64,000 nt of DNA, taken from positions 360,345 to 424,344 of the forward strand of contig NZ_SNYV01000017.1 in the NCBI RefSeq assembly GCF_004363245.1, read 5' to 3'. Below, one piece after another: positions 32,693 through 41,821 of the stretch. This DNA is from Sphingobacterium yanglingense (GTDB taxonomy: Bacteria > Bacteroidota > Bacteroidia > Sphingobacteriales > Sphingobacteriaceae). The stretch's first letter is position 1; each line of letters starts with the position of its first letter. The position numbers and the translations under genes were made by a program. The notes beneath the pieces are model-generated. The model ran no database searches. It was not told the DNA's origin and saw only the letters and a program-made list of their open reading frames with translations.

Positions 32693-34113
32693 TGTTTTGG
32701 AATGGTTAGAATAAAGACGGTTCCTTTTCCTAAGATACTATCTACTTTGATCGTACCGCCATGTTGTTTGATTACCTGCTTGACATAGGCTAATCCTAAG
32801 CCAAAGCCCTTTACCGGATGTAAATTTCCGCTAGGAACCCGGAAGAAGACTTCAAATATATCTTTAAAATAAGTGGGATCAATCCCTAACCCATTATCAG
32901 CGATTGATAATATCACGTTTCCATTATCTTCTTTCAATCCAACCTGGATCTTAACGGCATCACCGGAATATTTGATGGCATTATCAAACAGGTTACTGAT
33001 TACATTCTTGAGGTGGGCTGAGTCCGCGATAATGCTCAGTCTAGGCAGTTGTCCTATAAAATCTATACTAACATTTTTCTTTGCTCCTAATTGCGCGATT
33101 TCAACTCCCTCTTCTAAGAGCTGCACTAAATCTACAGCATCCCTTCTCAAATTAACGCCTGTGACCTCATCGATATCGAGCTGCAATACCTTTTCGATCA
33201 TATTCGCCAGATGGGCGAGCTCTCGATGTGATATCCGTAAGTACTTTTCCATTTTTTCCTTATCGTCGCGAGCACCATAACGTTGGATCGACTCTACTGC
33301 TGCCATTACGGTAGCGACAGGCGTTTTTAGTTCATGGGTCATATTGTTGACAAAGGACTTGCGCAACAAAGCTAATTTATTCTGTCGGTTGATCGTCCAT
33401 AGTAAATAAATAAAAGCACCGATCAATGCCAATATCAAAAGAACAGACACCATCAACTGCACAGCCATTTTTCCAAGAAGATAAAATACGGGCTGCTCAA
33501 AGCTGGCCAGCAGATACTCATCTTCTGTAGGATTGACCAGTATGGGGCGGGTTAATATAGTTCCATCCTCTTCTACTTTAATACGGTATTTGCCCTGAGC
33601 TCGACGTCCATCTTTCAAGGTTTTAATTGCTATCTGTACAGATGTAGTTATACCTTTGACATCTAGACTCTCAGCTAGCAGCGTATTGATCTCAGCTAGC
33701 GTCCCCTCACTAAAGGTGATGTTCTGTAGCATAAAGGATGGCATGATTGCTGTCGGTTCACCTGCTTCCTTCTTTGCCTCTCTGCGTTTAGTATATCTAC
33801 GCATCCGCTCTTGAGCAAGACTATCCCAAAGCGTCTGTATTTTCTCTTCATCGATATTGCTATACATGGATTTAATGCGCGCTGCAAATACAGTCCCCTC
33901 CTTGGAGATACCCTGATCACGCTTCTCATTGATTATATTTTGATGATCATCATAATAGGTCTGTATTGCATTAAAAAGGCTTCTCTCGATCTCTGTAACC
34001 AAAACCTCGCGTTTATTAACATACCCTCCGTACAGCCAAACGCCCACGATTCCTCCAATCCCTATAAGGGACAGAACAATCATCACAACCAATATTTTAT
34101 ACTTTTTTAACAT
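32689..34113 (-). CDS. Membrane sensor histidine kinase
   Basis: 474 residues, partner of the downstream regulator. Membrane helix 1 covers about 8-28 and helix 2 about 214-235, bracketing a periplasmic sensor of about 185 residues. The cytoplasmic part starts with the HisKA helix bearing the phospho-acceptor His260 in N-N-M-T-H-E-L-K-T-P. The ATPase domain has the N-box N-L-F-D-N-A-I-K-Y, the G1 box I-A-D-N-G-L-G-I and the G2 box K-G-F-G-L-G-L-A-Y. No HAMP domain is evident. The stimulus is unknown. Confidence 0.95.
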   Translation of the reverse strand: MLKKYKILVVMIVLSLIGIGGIVGVWLYGGYVNKREVLVTEIERSLFNAIQTYYDDHQNIINEKRDQGISKEGTVFAARIKSMYSNIDEEKIQTLWDSLAQERMRRYTKRREAKKEAGEPTAIMPSFMLQNITFSEGTLAEINTLLAESLDVKGITTSVQIAIKTLKDGRRAQGKYRIKVEEDGTILTRPILVNPTEDEYLLASFEQPVFYLLGKMAVQLMVSVLLILALIGAFIYLLWTINRQNKLALLRKSFVNNMTHELKTPVATVMAAVESIQRYGARDDKEKMEKYLRISHRELAHLANMIEKVLQLDIDEVTGVNLRRDAVDLVQLLEEGVEIAQLGAKKNVSIDFIGQLPRLSIIADSAHLKNVISNLFDNAIKYSGDAVKIQVGLKEDNGNVILSIADNGLGIDPTYFKDIFEVFFRVPSGNLHPVKGFGLGLAYVKQVIKQHGGTIKVDSILGKGTVFILTIPKQ

Positions 34114-34206
34114 GATTAAAACAAATTTAAATTCTTAGATTTGCACGACGAATTGTTTAGGGTCATATTTAACAAATTATAACACATATTAACAATACGT
34201 ATTACT

Positions 34207-34214
34207 TACATTTG
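34207..34214 (+). promoter_or_regulatory. -7 box upstream of the DUF4270 gene
   Basis: TACATTTG, an exact TANNTTTG match ending 17 bp before the ATG at 34232. The -33 region is AT-rich without a strong TTG. The HK gene is divergent, so this intergenic space (34114-34231) drives both directions. Confidence 0.5.
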
Positions 34215-34231
34215 CATGTCAACTAATATAT

Positions 34232-35596
34232 ATGAGGCAATTATTACGTTTTAGATACCTTTTCTTTTTATCCTTATTTGCTGCGACAGTTACCTTTTAT
34301 AGCTGTGATAAAGATATGAGTGTTTCTTTGGGTAATTCCAATAATGATTTAGGTGTTGTGGTTCTTGATTCAATGACGATCAATACATCGACCTATCAAT
34401 TGCTAAATCTTCCTTCAGCTGCTACAGGATCTTTATTAGTTGGTAAATCGAGCCAACCTGAAAGTGGATCGGTAACTTCGTCCTCTTATTTCAGAGTACA
34501 ACTACAGACATTGACCAACGATATTCCTTCGAATGCAGTATTTGATTCTGTAAATCTTGTAGTAAGACCTAGTATCAACAAATATTATTATGGTGACACG
34601 ACCAAAACGCAGAGCATCGCTGTACATCGTGTGACTGAAGAGATCAAACTGAAGGACATCACTAATAGCATAGACCAATATAATACTCCAATATATGTAA
34701 CTGGTCCTACTATTTTTAATGATCAAAAATTCAGTTATGATGCCACACCTCTTGGAGACCATTCATTTCAGCCTAAAATAAGATCTATAGACAGTATCAG
34801 TATTAAGCTTGATCAGAATTTTGGACAGGAGATTTATGACATGGTCAAAGCAAACGACTATAACGTAACTACGAACGAGTCTTTTCAGCAATACCTTAAA
34901 GGTCTTGTATTGGTTCCTGGAAACCAAAATACGACTTTGTTAGGATTGAATGACACCTTACATGTAAACATCAACTATTCGTACATGGGAGCTGATGGCT
35001 TTATGAAAAAAGGAGCGAAAGTCATAACTTCAAGTTCTAAGGCCTACCAATACAACAATATTGAATATGACCGCACGGGCACACCTTATGCGAGCATAAA
35101 CTCAGTCAACAGAGAACTAAAAAGCTCCGCAACAAATGGAGAAGTATTGCTTCATGCTGGAACGGGACTTGTAGCGAAAATCAACATTCCCTCGTTAAAT
35201 GACTTTATGCATGAAGAAAATTTAGCGATAAATAAGGTAGAATTGGTTGTGGAAACGACTGGCCATAATTTTGGTTCGTACCCGGTTCCCAACGCCCTGA
35301 TGCTTCTGATTGCAAACAGCAATGGGGTCCCCATTTCTTATGTACGTGCACCATTCTCGACAGCAATTCAGCAAGCAAGCTTTATTCCAGGCAATGACAT
35401 GGGTATAAACGGCCGTTATGTCTTTAATCTGATCGATTATACGAAAAACGTCAACCAATCGGAATATCGCGGAACTTCTTTATTATTATCAGTTGCCTCT
35501 CCAGCCTTGTTTGGAACAGTAAATAATACTATTATTGCGACAGAAAATGGCAAACCGAAAATTAAATTAAACATTGTATATACTAAATTCAAATAA
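34232..35596 (+). CDS. DUF4270 outer-membrane lipoprotein
   Basis: 454 residues with a signal and lipidation at Cys25 (V-T-F-Y-S-C-D-K-D). The body is beta-rich, fitting DUF4270: early L-G-V-V-V-L-D-S-M-T and a long strand-rich middle. The R-G-T-S-L-L-L-S-V-A-S-P near the end is also typical. It is widespread in Sphingobacteriales, but its role is unknown. It is followed 3 bp later by the Kelch gene on the same strand, and the two are probably a functional pair in the envelope. Confidence 0.8.
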   Translation: MRQLLRFRYLFFLSLFAATVTFYSCDKDMSVSLGNSNNDLGVVVLDSMTINTSTYQLLNLPSAATGSLLVGKSSQPESGSVTSSSYFRVQLQTLTNDIPSNAVFDSVNLVVRPSINKYYYGDTTKTQSIAVHRVTEEIKLKDITNSIDQYNTPIYVTGPTIFNDQKFSYDATPLGDHSFQPKIRSIDSISIKLDQNFGQEIYDMVKANDYNVTTNESFQQYLKGLVLVPGNQNTTLLGLNDTLHVNINYSYMGADGFMKKGAKVITSSSKAYQYNNIEYDRTGTPYASINSVNRELKSSATNGEVLLHAGTGLVAKINIPSLNDFMHEENLAINKVELVVETTGHNFGSYPVPNALMLLIANSNGVPISYVRAPFSTAIQQASFIPGNDMGINGRYVFNLIDYTKNVNQSEYRGTSLLLSVASPALFGTVNNTIIATENGKPKIKLNIVYTKFK

Positions 35597-35599
35597 TCT

Positions 35600-36589
35600 A
35601 TGAATAAGAAAAATTGGCTTTTTGTAGTTGTAGCCTGTGTTTTTTCATTAACTGCTTTCAACTCTTGTAAAAAGGACAAAGATGATAACACAACTGACAA
35701 TGGTCCTACGGAATGGGTAAAGGCTTCTGCGTTTGATGGTGACCCTAGAAGTTCAGCTGCTTCTTTCCAAATCGGAGATGTAGGCTATTTGGCGACTGGT
35801 ATCTTAACAACAAATGAAAGAACTAAGGATGCTTGGACTTTCAAGAATAACTTATGGTCACGTATCAAAGAATTTGGTGGTGAAGCTCGTAACGGTGCTG
35901 TTGGTTTTAGTATCGATGGCAAAGGGTATATGGGTACAGGTTTCAACGGCACGGATGTACTTAATGACTTCTGGCAATATGATCCTGCAACTAACGAGTG
36001 GACAAAAATCGCTGACTTCCCTGGAGAAGCTCGCTACGGTGCTGTTGCTTTCACATTGGATGGCATCGGTTATGTAGGTACAGGAGCAACAAAAACACAG
36101 AAAACGTTAAAGGATTTCTATAAATATGATCCGAAAACTAACACTTGGACGTCTATTGAATCTCCTTTGAAAAACAAACGTGTTAATGCATTTGCTTTTG
36201 TAGTAAACGGTAAAGCTTATGTTGGCGGTGGTATGGACAACAACCAGTTCCCAGAAGATTTCTATTCTTTTGATGGAAAAACATGGAACGAAAATGTTGC
36301 TCCATTGAAAGATGCTTCTAATACATATGACTTGACTCGTCAATCTGCTTCAACATTTGTTATTGGTAACTTCGGTTATGTAGTAGGTGGTAAAAAAGGT
36401 TCTGTATTAGGTAACGTTTGGAAATACGATGTTGCTGCCAACAAATGGGAAAGCAAACACCAAGCATTGCCTCAGAATGCTAGAGAAGGAGCTGTTTCAT
36501 TTTCTATCGGTGGAAAAGGTTACCTTACAACTGGTATGAATAGTGCTACGAAGTTTGACGACACTTGGGTATTTACACAAGTTAGATAG
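35600..36589 (+). CDS. Kelch-repeat lipoprotein (predicted beta-propeller)
   Basis: 329 residues with lipidation at Cys23 (T-A-F-N-S-C-K-K-D-K-D-D). Six repeats of about 48 residues carry the Kelch pattern G-Y-x-G-x-G then D-x-W-x-Y-D-P-x-T-x-x-W, at about 55, 104, 152, 205, 255 and 305 (for example G-Y-V-G-T-G near 152 and Y-D-P-K-T-N-T-W near 175). A six-bladed propeller is implied, probably surface-exposed or periplasmic and used for binding. Co-transcribed with the DUF4270 gene; the strong terminator after it ends the unit. Confidence 0.88.
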   Translation: MNKKNWLFVVVACVFSLTAFNSCKKDKDDNTTDNGPTEWVKASAFDGDPRSSAASFQIGDVGYLATGILTTNERTKDAWTFKNNLWSRIKEFGGEARNGAVGFSIDGKGYMGTGFNGTDVLNDFWQYDPATNEWTKIADFPGEARYGAVAFTLDGIGYVGTGATKTQKTLKDFYKYDPKTNTWTSIESPLKNKRVNAFAFVVNGKAYVGGGMDNNQFPEDFYSFDGKTWNENVAPLKDASNTYDLTRQSASTFVIGNFGYVVGGKKGSVLGNVWKYDVAANKWESKHQALPQNAREGAVSFSIGGKGYLTTGMNSATKFDDTWVFTQVR

Positions 36590-36610
36590 TTTAAACTGCT
36601 AAGATATATA

Positions 36611-36640
36611 AAAGGCGAATACATCTCTGTATTCGCCTTT
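36611..36640 (+). terminator. Intrinsic terminator after the Kelch gene
   Basis: A perfect 13-bp stem AAAGGCGAATACA / TGTATTCGCCTTT with a TCTC loop. The T-tract TTTTTC follows on the plus strand. Confidence 0.9.
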
Positions 36641-36808
36641 TTCTTTTAAACCAAGAACTCACTCCATTGTTATTGCGTATCCTGTACAGAAGAAAACGAT
36701 CTATAGGCGAGCAAGCAAAAGTAGCGATCTCTCAATTCCTAATCCCTTATGGTCTCCTCCTCTTATCTATAGCTAGCAATGATTTGTATTTATAAAAATA
36801 TATTGCAT

Positions 36809-36838
36809 AAAAAACGCCCTCCGAGAAGGGCGTTTTTT
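36809..36838 (-). terminator. Intrinsic terminator after asd (bidirectional)
   Basis: A 12-bp perfect stem AAAAAACGCCCT / AGGGCGTTTTTT with a 6-base loop, A/T runs at both ends. It lies 33 bp beyond the asd stop on the minus strand. Between it and the Kelch terminator (36641-36808) no gene or motif is seen. Confidence 0.88.
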
Positions 36839-36870
36839 GGTATATATATGATTACGGTTAGTTCGTTATT

Positions 36871-37860
36871 TTATATTAAGCCTTTTTTATTCAATAGCTC
36901 AGCAACCTGAACTGCATTTGTTGCGGCTCCTTTCCTCAAGTTGTCGGCTACAATCCATAAGTTCACTGTATTGGCCTGAGATTCATCTCTACGTATACGT
37001 CCAACAAATACTTCGTCTTTTCCATGCGCATCCTTAGGCATCGGGTAAGCTAGATTACTTGGATCGTCCACCACAACTACGCCTTCTTGTGCTGCCAACG
37101 CTGCACGAAGCTCCTGTACATCAAAATCACTTTCGAACTCGATATTCACAGACTCTGAATGTCCTCCCATCACAGGAATGCGCACCGTAGTAGCGGTTAC
37201 CTTGATTGAATCATCCTGCATGATTTTATTGGTTTCCTGAATCATCTTCATCTCTTCCTTCGTATAGCCGTTTTCCTGGAACACGTCAATATGCGGAATA
37301 ACATTCAAATCGATTTGGTAAGGATAGGCTTTTTCTCCTTCTACACCTGCACGCTCATCGTTCAACTGCTGTACGGCTTTGACTCCTGTACCCGTCACTG
37401 ATTGATAGGTGGATACAACAACACGCTTGATTTTATACTTCTCATGTAATGGTTTTAAGACCACCACCATCTGAATTGTGGAACAATTTGGGTTCGCAAT
37501 AATCTTATCTGCTGAGGTTAATACATCTCCATTAACTTCAGGTACGACAAGCTTTTTGGAAGGATCCATCCGCCAAGCAGATGAATTATCGACTACTGTA
37601 ATTCCTGCTGCTGCGAATAAAGGAGCATATTCTGTAGATACACTTCCTCCCGCAGAAAACAAGGCTACATCAGGCTGCATCGCAATAGCTTCGTCTGGTG
37701 TTACCGTCTTAAACTTCTTACCCTTGAATTCGATTTCCTTGCCCTTACTTCTTTCAGAGGCTACAGGAATCAATTCTGTTACGGGGAAGTTTCTTTCCTT
37801 TAACACCGTCAAAATTTCTGACCCAACAAGACCTGTTGCGCCAACTACTGCTACTTTCAT
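36871..37860 (-). CDS. asd: Aspartate-semialdehyde dehydrogenase
   Basis: Reduces aspartyl phosphate to aspartate semialdehyde with NADPH, in lysine, threonine and methionine synthesis. 329 residues. The NADP-binding loop G-A-T-G-L-V-G sits at 7-13 and the active-site Cys126 in A-N-P-N-C-S-T-I-Q. The general-base His in G-G-H-S-E-S-V (near 227-233) is also present. The rest matches the Asd fold and normal length. It stands alone between a -7 box and a terminator. Confidence 0.97.
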   Translation of the reverse strand: MKVAVVGATGLVGSEILTVLKERNFPVTELIPVASERSKGKEIEFKGKKFKTVTPDEAIAMQPDVALFSAGGSVSTEYAPLFAAAGITVVDNSSAWRMDPSKKLVVPEVNGDVLTSADKIIANPNCSTIQMVVVLKPLHEKYKIKRVVVSTYQSVTGTGVKAVQQLNDERAGVEGEKAYPYQIDLNVIPHIDVFQENGYTKEEMKMIQETNKIMQDDSIKVTATTVRIPVMGGHSESVNIEFESDFDVQELRAALAAQEGVVVVDDPSNLAYPMPKDAHGKDEVFVGRIRRDESQANTVNLWIVADNLRKGAATNAVQVAELLNKKGLI

Positions 37861-37918
37861 TGTTATATAATTTACTGTTTAGTATATAGCGTGAATTCTA
37901 TTTCTAATTTCACGATGC

Positions 37919-37926
37919 CAAACATA
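37919..37926 (-). promoter_or_regulatory. -7 box upstream of asd
   Basis: TATGTTTG on the minus strand, an exact TANNTTTG match 58 bp before the asd ATG. A possible -33 TTG lies 24 bp upstream (minus-strand TTG at 37953-37951), slightly long. The rest of 37861-38156 holds no other feature beyond a weak TACTTTCG at 38125 before the next gene. Confidence 0.4.
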
Positions 37927-38156
37927 ATAAATAAACAGGAGTATTCTATACAAAAAATTACATTTTTATCATCCTAAGGCTCCAAACATTGACACAAAAC
38001 CGCTATTAGAACCATATAAATTATTAATTTATCAATAAAAATAGGCTCTACACCGAATATTTGCTATACGTAAACCTTATTTAGGCAAAATATATTCTTT
38101 ATATTGCCTTAGTTAACGAAGTTATACTTTCGTGAAAAAAACCAATTAAAACCGAG

Positions 38157-39812
38157 ATGAAAATCAAGCTTTATATGCTCTGTATTTGGTTCATGTCAAT
38201 TACATATGGATACGGGCAGGATATTGTAATCAATGAAGTAATGGCCAACCCTAAAAATGGTCAGCTGCCTGCCGTCGAATATATCGAACTTCTAAACAAT
38301 TCTACTTCTGTCGTAGATCTCGCATCACTCCGTCTGGATATCAACAAAAAAAGCGTACAGCTTCCCCCTTACCTACTAGCCCCTCAGCAATTCGTTATCC
38401 TATGTGCAAAGGAAGGTGAAGACCTTCTATCGAGCTTTGGTAATGTGATTTCTTTTAGTAACTGGGCCATTCTCAACAACTCAGGAGCCACAATCGGTCT
38501 CTATAGACAGGATACACTGTTGGATGAACTCTCTTACAAAGACAGCTGGCATCAAGGAAATGCTCAAAAAGCCGGAGGTTGGAGCCTAGAGCGGATAAAC
38601 CCTGATTGGCGATGCAACACTGCAAGCAACTGGGCTTCGTCCGTTGCCCATCGTGGAGGGACACCAGGAAGTCCCAATTCTATAATGAATAGGGCATTTC
38701 TACCCAAAGTGGGAATAACAGCTGTAGAGATGTTGGACAAAAGCATTCGTCTCCATTTTAATACGGATCGGCTCTTTCTCCCTCATTTTGAAGGAGAACA
38801 CTTCCGTATTAATCCAGGCAATATTATTCCAATAACGGCTTCTTGGGATGATAATACCGGCCAACTTGTCCTCGGTCTTGATCATGAGCTAAAAGCCCAG
38901 GAAGCCTATACATTGAGCACACAAGAATTGGCTATATGTGGCATTATGCTTCAAATCGAAGATTATTTGATTTTCAACCAGCCAAAAGTTCAATATAATG
39001 ATGTTGTCATCAATGAGATTTTATTCAACCCTCAAGCAGAAGGAAGTGATTTTGTTGAGGTATTTAACAGAACATCTCTACCTATAAACCTTCAAGGCTG
39101 GCAATTAGGAAACAGAATATTATCGGAAAAGCCCTTGCTTCTCCCCCCTCAGGAGTTTTTGGTACTCACGGCAGAGCGGGATAAAATCATTCATACGCAT
39201 GTGAACGCAATAGCAGCGCGTGTCCACGAGATGGCGAGTATCCCCTCCTACGCAAACCAACAAGGGATCGTCACGTTATTCTCGCCACAAGGATTGGTTG
39301 ATTCACTGTATTACCATGCTTCAATGCACGCTCCATTGATCAATAATCCGAAAGGTATTTCCTTAGAACGGCAGTCCTATAATGAAGACAGCAATCTACC
39401 GGGTAACTTTAAATCGGCGGCGACACTAATCGGTGGATCGACGCCTGGCTTTCGCAATTCCACTGCAACGGATAGTCTCTGTAAAAAAAACGATATATTT
39501 TTGACTTCAAAAACAGTTTCTCCGGATGGTGATAGCTTCGAAGATGAGCTCGAAGTAAACTATATATTGAACGATTCGGACTACTTGTTCAACCTAAATA
39601 TTTATACCGAAAAGGGAACGTTAGTCAACCGATTGATTCGCCAACAGAGCGGTGGTTCTGATGGAAAAATCATGTGGGATTGCAAGGATGAAAAAGGGCA
39701 AAAAGCACCTTCGGGACACTATATCTACTGGATGGAAATCTATCGGGAAAATGGCTCCAGAGAGATCTTTAAGGGTGCTTTTATCCTTGTTCAGAAATCG
39801 CATCAGTATTAA
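38157..39812 (+). CDS. Secreted lamin-tail-domain protein with FlgD-like C-terminus
   Basis: 551 residues with a signal peptide (M-K-I-K-L-Y-M-L-C-I-W-F-M-S-I-T-Y-G-Y-G-Q). Two lamin-tail (LTD) domains are seen: about 22-170 (I-V-I-N-E-V-M-A-N-P, E-Y-I-E-L-L-N-N-S) and about 280-430 (V-V-I-N-E-I-L-F-N-P, D-F-V-E-V-F-N-R). An immunoglobulin-like spacer lies between (about 185-270). The end (about 455-551, S-P-D-G-D-S-F-E-D-E, then Y-I-Y-W-M-E-I-Y) resembles the FlgD-like fold used by surface and T9SS-exported proteins. Probably an extracellular adhesive or structural protein. Confidence 0.82.
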   Translation: MKIKLYMLCIWFMSITYGYGQDIVINEVMANPKNGQLPAVEYIELLNNSTSVVDLASLRLDINKKSVQLPPYLLAPQQFVILCAKEGEDLLSSFGNVISFSNWAILNNSGATIGLYRQDTLLDELSYKDSWHQGNAQKAGGWSLERINPDWRCNTASNWASSVAHRGGTPGSPNSIMNRAFLPKVGITAVEMLDKSIRLHFNTDRLFLPHFEGEHFRINPGNIIPITASWDDNTGQLVLGLDHELKAQEAYTLSTQELAICGIMLQIEDYLIFNQPKVQYNDVVINEILFNPQAEGSDFVEVFNRTSLPINLQGWQLGNRILSEKPLLLPPQEFLVLTAERDKIIHTHVNAIAARVHEMASIPSYANQQGIVTLFSPQGLVDSLYYHASMHAPLINNPKGISLERQSYNEDSNLPGNFKSAATLIGGSTPGFRNSTATDSLCKKNDIFLTSKTVSPDGDSFEDELEVNYILNDSDYLFNLNIYTEKGTLVNRLIRQQSGGSDGKIMWDCKDEKGQKAPSGHYIYWMEIYRENGSREIFKGAFILVQKSHQY

Positions 39813-39832
39813 GAAAAACGCTATAAAACACC

Positions 39833-39840
39833 TATCTTTG
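39833..39840 (+). promoter_or_regulatory. -7 box upstream of threonine dehydrogenase
   Basis: TATCTTTG, exact TANNTTTG match, 132 bp before the ATG at 39972. The leader contains a hairpin (about 39926-39960; GATAG pairing with CTATC around a 12-base loop). No attenuator peptide or riboswitch motif is clear. Confidence 0.5.
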
Positions 39841-39971
39841 CAACACGGAAATAAATAGTTGGTTTCGAAATAAAAAAATGCAAAAACAACACTAATCTCC
39901 GTATTACTTTAACAAGAAAAACCGAGCACGATAGAACTGCTGAAAGCTATCTTCTCGTAAATATTTATTTA

Positions 39972-40922
39972 ATGAAAGAAACTATTATAATCTTAGGCTC
40001 AAACGGTCAGATTGGCACAGAACTAGCCGACGCTTTAAGAACCAAGTTTGGTGCGGAGAACGTTATCACTACTGATATCAGGGAACCTCAAACTGCGGTT
40101 GCTACTCAGAATTTTGAAATCATCAATGTGCTGGATAAAGTTGCCTTAAAGGCACTCTTCGAAAAGCACAAACCTACTCAAGTATATCTATTGGCAGCCA
40201 TGTTGTCTGCCACAGGAGAACAATATCCACAGAAAGCATGGGATTTAAATATGAATGGGCTACTGAATGTATTAGATCTTGCTGTTGAACTAGGTGGAAT
40301 AAAGAAAATATTTTGGCCAAGTTCTATTGCAGTATTTGGTCCAAACTCACCGAAAGTAGATACACCTCAGTACTGTGTAATGGACCCGAATAGTATTTAT
40401 GGTATTAGTAAATTAGCCGGAGAACGTCTTTGTGAATACTACCATGAAAAATATGGATTGGATATCCGTAGTATCCGTTACCCAGGTATTATATCCTGGA
40501 AAACTGCTCCGGGTGGGGGAACAACTGACTACGCGGTACATATCTTTTTTGAAGCATTGGCCAAAGGCAGCTATGAGAGTTTCCTTTCTGCACAGACAGC
40601 CCTGCCTATGATGTATATGGATGATGCTGTACGTGCTACAATTCAGTTGATGGATGCTCCTGCAGAGAATCTAACGATCCGCTCGAGCTATAATCTTGCG
40701 GGTGTTTCTTTTACTCCAGAGATGATCGCACAAGAAATTAAAAAAATTCTTCCTAATTTTGGGATGTCCTACAGCTCGGGAGATCCTCGCCAAGCTATTG
40801 CCGACTCTTGGCCGCAAAGTATTGACGATGAATATGCCCGTAAAGATTGGAACTGGGAAATAGCGTATGACCTGGAAGCCATGACCAAGGACATGATCGA
40901 AAATCTTAAAACAAACAAATAA
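39972..40922 (+). CDS. L-threonine 3-dehydrogenase (SDR/epimerase type)
   Basis: Oxidises L-threonine with NAD to 2-amino-3-ketobutyrate, the first step of threonine catabolism. 316 residues of the extended short-chain dehydrogenase fold. The NAD loop G-S-N-G-Q-I-G is at 9-15 and Y-G-I-S-K at 143-147 (catalytic Tyr143 and Lys147). The C-terminal signature D-P-R-Q-A-I-A-D-S-W-P-Q-S-I-D-D matches the SDR-type TDH of Bacteroidota rather than UDP-glucose epimerases. The start of yebC lies 1 bp after its stop, so the two genes are co-transcribed. Confidence 0.88.
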   Translation: MKETIIILGSNGQIGTELADALRTKFGAENVITTDIREPQTAVATQNFEIINVLDKVALKALFEKHKPTQVYLLAAMLSATGEQYPQKAWDLNMNGLLNVLDLAVELGGIKKIFWPSSIAVFGPNSPKVDTPQYCVMDPNSIYGISKLAGERLCEYYHEKYGLDIRSIRYPGIISWKTAPGGGTTDYAVHIFFEALAKGSYESFLSAQTALPMMYMDDAVRATIQLMDAPAENLTIRSSYNLAGVSFTPEMIAQEIKKILPNFGMSYSSGDPRQAIADSWPQSIDDEYARKDWNWEIAYDLEAMTKDMIENLKTNK

Positions 40923-40923
40923 A

Positions 40924-41649
40924 ATGGGTAGAGCTTTTGAATTTAGAAAAGAAAGAAAATTTAAGCGTTGGGCCAAAATGGCCGTACAATTTACGCGCTT
41001 AGGGAAAGAAATCGCAATTTCTGTAAAAGAAGGAGGCCCTCACCCTGAAAATAACTCTCGCTTACGTACTGCCATTCAAAACGCGAAGGCGGTAAACATG
41101 CCGAAAGACCGCGTGGAAGCTGCTATTAAGAGAGCTTCGGAAAAAGACTCAAAAGGCTACGAAGAATTTGTATATGAAGGATATGGCCCACATGGCGTAC
41201 CGGTACTGATCGAGACAGCAACAGACAACACAAACAGAACAGTTGCTAATATCCGTAGCTATTTTACAAAATCAGGAGGTTCATTGGGTAAAACTGGTTC
41301 TCTAGATTTTATATTCCAACGTAAATCCATTTTCCGTTTTCCAGCAACAGAAGAACTTGATGTTGAAGAGCTAGAACTTGAACTCATCGACGGTGGACTA
41401 GAGGAACTCTATGTAGAAGCTGACGAAGAAGGCAATGATGTGGTTGTTGTGCAGACTTCATTTGAAGACTTCGGTAACATGCAGCGCCTTCTGGAAGAGA
41501 AAGGCATTGAGACAACATCAGCAAAACTGGAGCGTATCTCCCTGTCACACACAACATTGACAGAAGAACAAGCGGCAGATGTCTTAAAGCTCATCGATAA
41601 AATTGAAGAGGATGATGATGTGCAGGCGGTATACCACAACATGGAATAA
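40924..41649 (+). CDS. yebC: YebC/PmpR-family DNA-binding or translation-factor protein
   Basis: 241 residues with the YebC hallmarks: M-G-R-A-F-E-F-R-K near the start, P-K-D-R-V-E-A-A-I-K-R-A near 60 and Y-E-G-Y-G-P-H-G-V-P-V-L near 81-92. The last part (D-D-V-Q-A-V-Y-H-N-M) is also typical. Family members are described as transcription regulators, and TACO1-type relatives assist ribosome translation, so the exact role is open. It is cytoplasmic. A terminator follows at 41683. Confidence 0.93.
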   Translation: MGRAFEFRKERKFKRWAKMAVQFTRLGKEIAISVKEGGPHPENNSRLRTAIQNAKAVNMPKDRVEAAIKRASEKDSKGYEEFVYEGYGPHGVPVLIETATDNTNRTVANIRSYFTKSGGSLGKTGSLDFIFQRKSIFRFPATEELDVEELELELIDGGLEELYVEADEEGNDVVVVQTSFEDFGNMQRLLEEKGIETTSAKLERISLSHTTLTEEQAADVLKLIDKIEEDDDVQAVYHNME

Positions 41650-41682
41650 TAAGATACCCTAGTAAATAATTGTATCACACGA

Positions 41683-41710
41683 CCTTCATACTTCAATGTA
41701 TGAAGGTTTT
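41683..41710 (+). terminator. Intrinsic terminator after yebC
   Basis: Stem CCTTCATAC / GTATGAAGG (9 bp) with a 6-base loop, followed by TTTTTAATT on the plus strand. Confidence 0.8.
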
Positions 41711-41821
41711 TAATTACCTAGGAATATTACTTTCGTGTTTGACTACCCGCCAGATATAACGTTATAGCATTTTTTAGGGGATACATTGTGCGAATGCAAA
41801 GCATTTTATTTAAGTTTGAGT

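Noticed and set aside
38125..38132. TACTTTCG as a -7 box before the lamin-tail gene
   Set aside because: It has a TTG 18 bp upstream (38104-38106), but the last part differs from TANNTTTG (TTCG instead of TTTG). The same string occurs at 41728, so it is noted only.
41786..41821. TTG start giving twelve extra residues on the repeat protein
   Set aside because: The extra segment does not look coding, and the ATG at 41822 begins the conserved-looking head. A TAAGTTTG string at 41811-41818 also overlaps this region.
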